Assembly: GCA_016713135.1 (NCBI GenBank) | Contig: JADJPR010000001.1 | Coordinates: 124,001-188,000, forward strand | From: Rhodanobacteraceae bacterium | Lineage (GTDB): Bacteria > Pseudomonadota > Gammaproteobacteria > Xanthomonadales > SZUA-5 | Direction: 5' to 3' | DNA length: 64,000 nt | In this document: in pieces, positions 46,131 to 52,754 of the stretch | Layout: each line of letters starts with the position of its first letter | Numbering within the stretch: position 1 is the stretch's first letter | Notes under the pieces: generated by a model | Told to the model about the DNA's origin: nothing | Seen by the model: only the letters and a program-made list of their open reading frames with translations | The model's database searches: none | Made by a program: the position numbers and the translations under genes

Positions 46131-46278
46131 AAGCGGGGCAGGGGGCAGGGGGCAGGGGATGTGGCGCGCCGCATTCGCACGCCTGGTCGATGGTCGTAAC
46201 GCCCGAAAAACATGCTCCGCAGGGCGGCTCGAAATTGCCCCAATGCAGTCCCCCTGCCCCCTGCCCCTTGCCCCGCTT
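46131..46278. repeat. Inverted-repeat element, family E, copy 4
   Basis: Left arm 46131-46160 (three GGGGCAG words) and right arm 46248-46278 (CCCCTGC words). The loop shares the GCCTGGTCGATGGTCGT segment with the copy at 43291. It starts ~10 bp after the edd stop. Confidence 0.8.
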
Positions 46279-46319
46279 TTTCCCAACTGCTCTCACCCGC
46301 ACCGGAGCGCGCCCGCCCC

Positions 46320-47306
46320 ATGACCGTCCTCCTCGCCGACATCGGCGGCACCAATGCGCGCTTCGCGCTGGCGGATGTGGATGCGCCCGGCATCGAGCTG
46401 CAGCAGCAGCGCACGCTGCCGACGGCGGACTACGCCTCGCTGCAGCATGCGGCGGAGGCTTACCTCGCGAGTGTCGGTGCGCGGCCGCTGCGGGCGTCGA
46501 TGGCGGTGGCGTGCCCGGTGACGGGCGACGAGGTGCGGCTGACCAATCGCGCCTGGGCTTTCTCGCAGGCGGAACTGAAGCGTGCGCTGGGGCTGGAGCA
46601 ACTGCGCGTGCTGAACGACTTTGGCGCGGTGGCGCACGCGGTGCCGGCGCTTGCCGCTGGCGACCGGGTGCTGCTGCATGGCAGCGACGCGCTGCCGCCG
46701 CGCGGGCCGATCACGCTGCTCGGGCCCGGCACCGGCCTTGGCGTGGCGCTGCTGGTGGGCGATGCGGCGAGCGGCTGGCGGGTGGTCGAGACCGAGGGCG
46801 GGCATGTCAGCTTCGCGCCACAGAATGACGAAGAGCTGCACATCGCGCGCTGGATGGCGGCGCGCCACGGGCGCTGCTCGAACGAGCGCCTGCTGTGCGG
46901 CGCCGGCATTGCGCAGATCGATGCCGCATTGGCTGCGGGCGAGGATCTGTCGGTGCACCCCGACTGGCAGCAGCGCCTGCGCGACCCGGCGCAGATCGTC
47001 GCCGCCGCGCTCGACGGCCACGACCTCAACGCCCGGCGCACCCTGGCGCGCTTCTGCGCGGTGCTCGGTTCGGTCGCCGGCGACGCCGCGCTGATCCACG
47101 GCGCGCGCACGGTGATGATCGCCGGCGGCATCGTGCCGCGCTTCATCCCGTTCCTGAAGTCCAGCGCCTTCCGCGAACGCTTCCTCGCCAAAGGCCGCTT
47201 CGCCGCCTATCTTGACGGCGTCAGTGTGCAGGTGGTGACCCATCCGCAGCCGGGATTGCTCGGGGCGGCGATGGCGTTGCGCGAATCCGTGAAACGTCAA
47301 ACGTGA
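46320..47306 (+). CDS. glk: Glucokinase
   Basis: 328 residues. It phosphorylates glucose with ATP, supplying glucose 6-phosphate to zwf. ATP/phosphate motif LADIGGTNARFALAD at the N terminus; the glucose-binding VLNDFGAVAHAV; LGPGTGLGVALL; ETEGGHVSF; AGGIVPRF near the end. The final codons (SVKRQT plus stop) are read from the left arm of a family D repeat, so the natural C terminus has been replaced or extended by the repeat. The context fits use of glucose released by the nearby amylases and GH31 enzyme. Confidence 0.96.
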   Translation: MTVLLADIGGTNARFALADVDAPGIELQQQRTLPTADYASLQHAAEAYLASVGARPLRASMAVACPVTGDEVRLTNRAWAFSQAELKRALGLEQLRVLNDFGAVAHAVPALAAGDRVLLHGSDALPPRGPITLLGPGTGLGVALLVGDAASGWRVVETEGGHVSFAPQNDEELHIARWMAARHGRCSNERLLCGAGIAQIDAALAAGEDLSVHPDWQQRLRDPAQIVAAALDGHDLNARRTLARFCAVLGSVAGDAALIHGARTVMIAGGIVPRFIPFLKSSAFRERFLAKGRFAAYLDGVSVQVVTHPQPGLLGAAMALRESVKRQT

Positions 47307-47355
47307 AACGTAAAACGGGACGGCTCCGATTGACGTTTCACGTTTCACGTTTGAC
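47289..47355. repeat. Inverted-repeat element, family D, copy 3 (overlaps glk 3' end)
   Basis: Left arm 47289-47319 (GTGAAACGTCAAACGTG words), a loop of ~10 bases, and right arm 47329-47355. The glk stop codon lies within the left arm. Confidence 0.85.
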
Positions 47356-47376
47356 CGCACTCGGGAGATCTCTGTC

Positions 47377-48002
47377 ATGTCGCAAACCACCCCGCTCGAT
47401 GCCATCCTCCACCAGGCCCCAGTCGTCCCCGTCATCGCCATCGAGCGCCTGGCCGACGCCGTGCCGCTGGCGCGCGCGCTGGTCGCCGGTGGCCTGCCGG
47501 TGCTGGAGATCACGCTGCGCACCGCCTGCGCGCTGGATGCGATGCGTGCGATCGCGACCGAGGTGCCGGAGGCGATTGTCGGCGCCGGGACGGTGCTGAC
47601 GCCGGCGGACCTCGCCGCGGTGGCCGCGGCTGGCGCGCAATTCGCGATCTCCCCCGGCGCGACGCCCACGCTGTATGCGGCCGTACGCAATGCGTCGATC
47701 CCGTGGCTGCCTGCGATCGCCACCGCCAGCGAGCTGATGCTCGGTCTGGAACAGGGCCTGACCAAGCTTCAAGTTCTTCCCCGCCGAATCCTCCGGCGGC
47801 GTCGCCGCGCTGAAGTCCTTCGCCGGTCCGTTCCCGCAGGCACGCTTCTGCCCCACCGGCGGCATCGACGCCGCCAAGGCGCCGGCCTACAAGGCGCTGC
47901 CCAATGTGATCACCGTCGGCGGTTCGTGGATGCTGCCGAAGGCGGCGATCGACGCCGGCCGCTGGGACGAGATCGAGGCGCTGGCGCGCGCCGCATCGTG
48001 AA
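47377..48002 (+). CDS. eda: KDPG aldolase with a single-base frameshift at the catalytic lysine
   Basis: The N-terminal frame reads PVVPVIAIERLADAVPLARALVAGGLPVLEITLRT, VGAGTVLTP and SPGATPTLYAAV, the standard KDPG/KHG aldolase. After GLTK at about 47769 one extra C shifts the frame; removing it gives KFFPAESSGG with the Schiff-base lysine, then FCPTGGIDAAKAPAYKALPNV and a normal end at the TGA (48000-48002), ~208 residues. It splits KDPG to pyruvate and glyceraldehyde 3-phosphate, the last step of the pathway encoded upstream. The lesion is probably a base-call error, since the pathway would otherwise be dead. Confidence 0.92.
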
Positions 48003-48007
48003 AGACT

Positions 48008-48093
48008 GGTGTTGGTGTGGGTTGTTGGCGTTGGAAAGAGCGCTCCGCCGCGGCGTGCGGGCTGTTACCAACACCAACAACCAACACCAACAC
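48008..48093. repeat. Inverted-repeat element, family A, copy 4
   Basis: Left arm 48008-48034 and right arm 48067-48093 with a ~32-base loop. It fills the convergent gap between eda and the LacI-family regulator. Confidence 0.85.
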
Positions 48094-48098
48094 CGCTT

Positions 48099-49130
48099 CT
48101 AAGAGCCGCAGGACCGTCGCACGACCGCGCGCGCGGGCAGCATCATGCTGCTGATCGGCTGGTGGCGGATCTGGCACAGCAGCGCTTCGACCAGCAGCTC
48201 GCCGGCGCGCTTGGTGTCCTGCGCCACGGTGGTCAGCGGCGGCTTGGCGAACTGCGCCATCGGGATGTCGTCGAAGCCGACCACGGCGACATCGCGCGGC
48301 ACCTTGAGGCCGGCTTCGTCGAGCGCGTGCATCGCGCCGATCGCCATCAGATCGCTGGCGGCGAACACCGCGTCGATGCGCGGTCCGCGCGCCAGCAGCT
48401 GGCGCATCGCGCGCTGGCCCACCAGCTCGGTCGAATCGGCGGCATCCACCTGCAACTCGGGGTTGATCTCCACGCCCGCCTCGCGCAGCGCGGTGCAATA
48501 GCCGCGGTAGCGGTCCGAGAACTCCGGGCAGGCGGGTGAGATGTCGCCGATGAAGGCGATGTCGCGCCGGCCCAGGCGCAGCAGGTGCTCGGTGATCGCG
48601 CGCCCGCCCTGGTGGTTGTCGCAGCCGATCGAGATGCCGGGCTGTCCCTCGACCACCGCGCCCCAGCGGACGAAGTGCGTGCCCTGTTCCACCAGGCTCA
48701 TCAGCCGCGGGTGCGCCTGCTGGTAGTCGCCATAGCCGAGCAGGATCAGGCCGTCGGCCTTGTGGCTGTCCTGGTAATCGGCGTGCCAGTCGTCGGAGAG
48801 CTGCTGGAAGGACACCAGCAGGTCGTAGCCCTGGCGCGCGCAGGCGCGCGTGATCGACGCCAGCATGGTCACGAAGAAGGGGTTGATCAGCGAATCGTCC
48901 GAGGTCGGGTCCTCGAACAGCAGCAGCGCGAGGGTCACCGAATGCTGCCGCCGCAGGTTCGACGCGTTCTTGTCGACCTTGTAATTCAACTGCTTGGCGA
49001 TCGCCTGGATCTTCTTGCGCGTCTCCGCGCTGACCAGCGGGCTGCCGCGCAGCGCGCGCGACACGGTGGCCTGCGAGACCCCGGCGTGGTAGGCGATGTC
49101 AAAGGAAGTCGGCTTGCCCTTCATGCGCAC
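48099..49130 (-). CDS. LacI-family transcriptional regulator of the starch/maltodextrin locus
   Basis: About 341 residues (start 49130 or 49124). The N-terminal LacI helix-turn-helix reads SFDIAYHAGVSQATVSRALRGSPLVSAETRKKIQ. The periplasmic-binding-protein-like effector domain follows (LINPFFVTMLASITRACARQGYDLLVS; AVFAASDLMAIGAMHALDEAG; VAVVGFDDIPMA). Its position, immediately downstream of GH13 and MFS genes on the same strand, suggests a MalR/MalI-like role. Two matching TGnATnCGnATnCA palindromes upstream of the MFS and TonB-receptor units are candidate operators (inference). Confidence 0.92.
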   Translation of the reverse strand: MRMKGKPTSFDIAYHAGVSQATVSRALRGSPLVSAETRKKIQAIAKQLNYKVDKNASNLRRQHSVTLALLLFEDPTSDDSLINPFFVTMLASITRACARQGYDLLVSFQQLSDDWHADYQDSHKADGLILLGYGDYQQAHPRLMSLVEQGTHFVRWGAVVEGQPGISIGCDNHQGGRAITEHLLRLGRRDIAFIGDISPACPEFSDRYRGYCTALREAGVEINPELQVDAADSTELVGQRAMRQLLARGPRIDAVFAASDLMAIGAMHALDEAGLKVPRDVAVVGFDDIPMAQFAKPPLTTVAQDTKRAGELLVEALLCQIRHQPISSMMLPARAVVRRSCGS

Positions 49131-49192
49131 CCTTCTGCAGCAAGGCGCGCATTGTTCTACCTGAAGCGGCGTGAGGCAACCGATCTCTCAGG

Positions 49193-49279
49193 CGTAGCCC
49201 GGTGTGCCGCGCCAGCGGCTCACCGGGTGCTTGCGGCAAGGACCCGGTGAACGCGCTGCGCGCGTACACACGGGCTACG
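49193..49279. repeat. Palindromic hairpin element, family J, copy 2
   Basis: An 87-bp imperfect palindrome from CGTAGCCCGG to CGGGCTACG with an internal CACCGGGTGCTTGCGGCAAG-type core. It lies between the LacI gene and the GH13 stop, ending 4 bp before that stop. Confidence 0.8.
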
Positions 49280-49282
49280 GGG

Positions 49283-50971
49283 TCAGGGCCGCTTGCCCAG
49301 CCTGCGCTCCATCGCCTGCTGCACCCGCTTGAGCAGCATCGAGTCGCTGAGCGCGCCATCAAAGAGGTAGACCGCGACATCGTGCGGCGCCACCGTGGCG
49401 GCTAGCTTCCCGCCGGCCGGGACCTCGATGACGCCCTGGTCGAAGGCATTGCGCCATTGCCCGGGCTGCATCGCCTCGCTGATCTCAAAGCTCGCCGGCG
49501 CGTCGCCCTTGTTCAGCAGCACCAGCGCGGTCTGGCGCAGCTCGCCCTGCTGCAGCACGCGGTAGAAGGCGGCGCGGTGGCCGGCGAACTCGATGTTGAT
49601 CTGCAGTCCGCGCTGCAGCGCCGGGGTGTCGCGGCGCAGCGTGGCGATCTTCTTCAGCCGCGGATGGATCGGGTGCTGGCGCGCCGCGGCGATGCCTTCG
49701 AGCCCGAAGTAGTTGCGGTTGCCCTTGTGCTCGGCGGTGCCGCGCATGAAGCCCATCTCCGAGCCGTAGTACAGCACCGGGATGCCGCGCACGGTGAACA
49801 GCAGGTTGTTGGCGTCGATGAAACCGGCGTGGGTGGCCTTCAGCCGCGGCATGTCGTGGTTGTCGTAGAACGTGGTCAGCTCATACGGGTTGGCGTACGG
49901 GCCGTCCTCGAGGAACAGCGCCTTCTCGATGGTCGCGTAGTCGCTGTCCTGCTTCTCGAACACCTCGCCCATCGCGCCCTTCAGCGGGAAGTCGAGCACG
50001 CTCATCGCGCCGTTCTCCGGCCAGGTGTGCTCGGCGATCTTCTGCGGCTCGAAGGCGTAACGCTCGCCGAACATGAAGATGCCCGGACGATGCGCGCGAA
50101 TGCGGTCGGTGAAGCCCTTCCAGAAGGGCAGCGGCATGTGGCCGATGGTGTCGATGCGCAGCGCGTCCGCGCCCTGATCCAGCCACTGGGTGTACGCGCC
50201 GATCAGATAATCCATCAGCTCCGGACGGCGGTCGTCCAGGTTGGACAACTGCACCAGGTCCTTCTCGTTGCGGTACAGCCGGTGCAGCGGGTTGCTCTCC
50301 GGTTGCAGCTGCTCCGGCGGCAGGTTCTGGTGGTCGGCGACCTTGTTGCCCTTGGCGTCATACAGCTCGCCGTACTTGGGCTGGTCCACCGGCATCGTCC
50401 ACGACGGCGATCCATGGTTGGCGACCACGTCCAGCACCGTCTTCAGGCCCTTGGCGCGCAGGCCCGCGGTCAGCTCCTTGAAGCCCAGCCCCGGGCTCGG
50501 CAGGTGCTCGTCCAACTGGTAGAAATTGACCCCCCAGTAGCCGTGGTAACCGGTCTTGCCGCCGTCGGTCATGCTGCTGCCCCAGACCGCCGGGTCGCCG
50601 CCGGTGAAGGCCTCGTCCGGGTTGTCGACGATCGGCGTCAGCCACACCGCGGTGAAGCCCATGTCGGCGATGTAGCCGGCGTTGTCGAGCAGGCCTTTGA
50701 AGTCGCCGCCCATGTAGCCGATGTTGTCGCTCGTGCCCGCCGGCGCATTCGGTGTCGGACGGTCGAAGGTGTACAGCTTGCCGCCCTGCTCGCGGTGGTC
50801 GTTGTCCGGATCGCCGTTGACGAAGCGGTCCGTCAACACGAAATAGACGTTCTCCGCGGCGAAGGGTTCGGTGGTGCCGTAGAGCTCCGCGGGCGCGACG
50901 GGCGCGGGCGGCGGCGCGGTGGCGCAACTGGCGAGTGATGCGAGGGAAAGGGCAACAAGCACTGCACGCAT
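49283..50971 (-). CDS. GH13 alpha-amylase family lipoprotein
   Basis: 562 residues. The N terminus MRAVLVALSLASLASCA is a lipoprotein signal with a C16-type lipobox, so the enzyme is likely periplasmic or outer-membrane-anchored. GH13 regions are clear: DVVANHGSP (region I), ADALRIDTIGH with the nucleophile near Asp 274, MFGERYA with the acid/base near Glu 303, and YDNHDMPR with Asp near 373. It hydrolyses or rearranges alpha-1,4-glucans; exact specificity (amylase or cyclomaltodextrinase-like) is not deducible. It starts 12 bp after the MFS gene, so it is in the same operon. Confidence 0.93.
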   Translation of the reverse strand: MRAVLVALSLASLASCATAPPPAPVAPAELYGTTEPFAAENVYFVLTDRFVNGDPDNDHREQGGKLYTFDRPTPNAPAGTSDNIGYMGGDFKGLLDNAGYIADMGFTAVWLTPIVDNPDEAFTGGDPAVWGSSMTDGGKTGYHGYWGVNFYQLDEHLPSPGLGFKELTAGLRAKGLKTVLDVVANHGSPSWTMPVDQPKYGELYDAKGNKVADHQNLPPEQLQPESNPLHRLYRNEKDLVQLSNLDDRRPELMDYLIGAYTQWLDQGADALRIDTIGHMPLPFWKGFTDRIRAHRPGIFMFGERYAFEPQKIAEHTWPENGAMSVLDFPLKGAMGEVFEKQDSDYATIEKALFLEDGPYANPYELTTFYDNHDMPRLKATHAGFIDANNLLFTVRGIPVLYYGSEMGFMRGTAEHKGNRNYFGLEGIAAARQHPIHPRLKKIATLRRDTPALQRGLQINIEFAGHRAAFYRVLQQGELRQTALVLLNKGDAPASFEISEAMQPGQWRNAFDQGVIEVPAGGKLAATVAPHDVAVYLFDGALSDSMLLKRVQQAMERRLGKRP

Positions 50972-50983
50972 GCGGCGGACTCC

Positions 50984-52366
50984 TTAGTGCGCTGTCGCCA
51001 TCGGTCCCAGATGGGCTGACTTGGGCTCCTGGACGCGGATCAGGCACAGCGCGCCGATGATCAGGCTGGCGCCGCTGATGATCAGCGCGTAGATCGGCTG
51101 ATTGTCGAACAGCATGCGCAGTGTCAATCCCAGCAGCGTGGCGGCGACGATCTGCGGGATCACGATGAACATGTTGAAGATGCCCATGTAGACGCCCATC
51201 TTGCGCGGATCTACCGAACTTGCGAGCAGGGCGTAAGGCATCGAGAGGATGCTTGCCCAGGCCACGCCGACCAGTGCAAACGAGCCGATCAGGTAAACCG
51301 GTTCGCTGATCATCGCCATTGACAGGAATCCGATCCCGCCGAGGACCAGGGACAGGAAGTGCACCAGCCGCCGATTGAGCACGAAGCGCGCTGCGTAGAA
51401 GCTCAGCAACAGCGCGACGGCCATCGACGAGAGTCCGTAATAACCCATGTACGAGCCGACCAGGTCGGCCGCGTTCTGGAAGGCCGCGTTCGCCGCGGAG
51501 AATGCTTCTGCCTGAGCCGGAATTGCCATGTCGAAGGCACTCGCGTCAGGCGCGGGCGACTTGAAGACATGTTCGGTGAGCGCTGGGGTGGCCATGCTCC
51601 ACATGCTGAAAAAGGCGAGCCAGCTGAAGAACTGCACGATGCCGATGTTGAGCATCTGACGTGGCATGTGGACGATCAGGTGGAGGATCTCTGCGAACAG
51701 ATTGCCTCGTCCCTGCTCCTCGGCAAGCAGTTCCGGATCTTCCGGCGGGTATTCCTTGGTCGTGAACACCGTGACCAGGATGCTTGCGAGGAAAACGAAG
51801 GCACCGATCGCGAACGCGATCTTCACCGACGGAGGCACCACGCCCGGGCCAGCTTCGTTCGATGCTCCGAGCTGGGTCACCATCCACGGCAAGTTGCTGG
51901 CCACCCAGGTGCCGATGCCGATGATCAGCGTCTGCATCACGAAGCCATAGGAACGTTGCCGTTCCGAGAGCTTGTCGGCAACCAGCGCGCGAAACGGCTC
52001 CATCGAGATGTTGATCGACGCGTCCAGCACCCACAACAGGCCGACGGCCATCCACAGCACCGACGAATGCGGCATCGCGATCAGGGCGCAGGAACTCAGG
52101 ATCGCGCCAACCAGGAAGTAAGGCCGCCGGCGGCCCAGGATCGGGTGCCAGGTGCGGTCGGACAGATAGCCAATGATCGGCTGCACCAGCAGTCCGGTCA
52201 GGGGTGCGGCGATCCACAACAGCGGCAGCGCATCCTTGTCCGCTCCCAGGGTCTGGAAGATGCGCGACATGAAGCCACCCTGCAGCGCGAAGCCGAACTG
52301 GATACCGAGAAACCCGAAAGACATATTCCAGATCTGCCAGAACGACAGCTCAGGCTTGCTACGCAT
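50984..52366 (-). CDS. MFS transporter, SLC45/maltose-type
   Basis: About 460 residues with roughly 12 hydrophobic segments. The start MRSKPELSFWQIWNMSFGFLGIQFGFALQ and the loop GYLSDRTWHPILGRRRPYFLVGA (the MFS motif with an RRRP tail) are typical of the glycoside/sucrose-type (SLC45-like) transporters that sit in maltodextrin loci of Xanthomonadales. It would import maltose or maltodextrin across the inner membrane. A LacI-type palindrome is centred ~120 bp upstream of its start. It leads an operon with the GH13 lipoprotein and perhaps the LacI gene. Confidence 0.92.
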   Translation of the reverse strand: MRSKPELSFWQIWNMSFGFLGIQFGFALQGGFMSRIFQTLGADKDALPLLWIAAPLTGLLVQPIIGYLSDRTWHPILGRRRPYFLVGAILSSCALIAMPHSSVLWMAVGLLWVLDASINISMEPFRALVADKLSERQRSYGFVMQTLIIGIGTWVASNLPWMVTQLGASNEAGPGVVPPSVKIAFAIGAFVFLASILVTVFTTKEYPPEDPELLAEEQGRGNLFAEILHLIVHMPRQMLNIGIVQFFSWLAFFSMWSMATPALTEHVFKSPAPDASAFDMAIPAQAEAFSAANAAFQNAADLVGSYMGYYGLSSMAVALLLSFYAARFVLNRRLVHFLSLVLGGIGFLSMAMISEPVYLIGSFALVGVAWASILSMPYALLASSVDPRKMGVYMGIFNMFIVIPQIVAATLLGLTLRMLFDNQPIYALIISGASLIIGALCLIRVQEPKSAHLGPMATAH

Positions 52367-52477
52367 CACCCCTCCCAGGGCGACCTTGCGGCCGCCAGTG
52401 CCAAAACCGATGCGCAACAGCCCCTCGCCCCTGCGCGGCATGCATCGTAGGTTCGCACGCCCGCCGGGGACAGTGGG

Positions 52478-52491
52478 TGCATTCGTATTCA
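52478..52491. promoter_or_regulatory. LacI-type operator candidate upstream of the MFS-GH13 unit
   Basis: TGCATTCGTATTCA fits the palindromic form TGnATnCGnATnCA with a central CG, as expected for LacI-family operators. The only other match noticed is at 55758. It is ~112-125 bp before the MFS start codon. Confidence 0.55.
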
Positions 52492-52506
52492 GCGGCCCAT
52501 GGCGGC

Positions 52507-52750
52507 GGGTTGTGGGTTCTGGGTTGTGGGTTGTGAGCAGCAACAGCCGGCGATCCATGAGCCAGTGGGTGCAGCCGCTGGCTTTTCCCGCGTCCGCGAT
52601 CAAGGGATCGCCGACAGAGTCGGCTCCCACAGGAGCCTCTGCGCGCGAGCTTCGCTGCCCACAACCCACAACCCACAACCCACAACCCACAACCCACAAC
52701 CCAGAACCCAGAACCCAGAACCCAGAACCCAGAACCCAGAACCCACAACC
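52507..52750. repeat. Inverted-repeat element, family B, copy 4, with expanded right arm
   Basis: Left arm 52507-52537 has four GTTGTGG/GTTCTGG words. The right arm 52657-52750 is expanded to about 13 tandem 7-mers, first CCCACAA units and then CCCAGAA units. The loop is ~120 bases. It ends 5 bp before the stop of the next gene. Confidence 0.85.
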
Positions 52751-52754
52751 GGCC

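Noticed and set aside
50984..52699. N-terminal extension of the MFS gene to 52699
   Set aside because: The extra ~110 codons are the translation of family B repeat words (VVGCGLW type); the transporter begins at MRSKPEL.
52657..52750. Tandem CCCACAA/CCCAGAA array considered as a CRISPR
   Set aside because: Units are 7 bp with no spacers; it is one arm of an inverted repeat.
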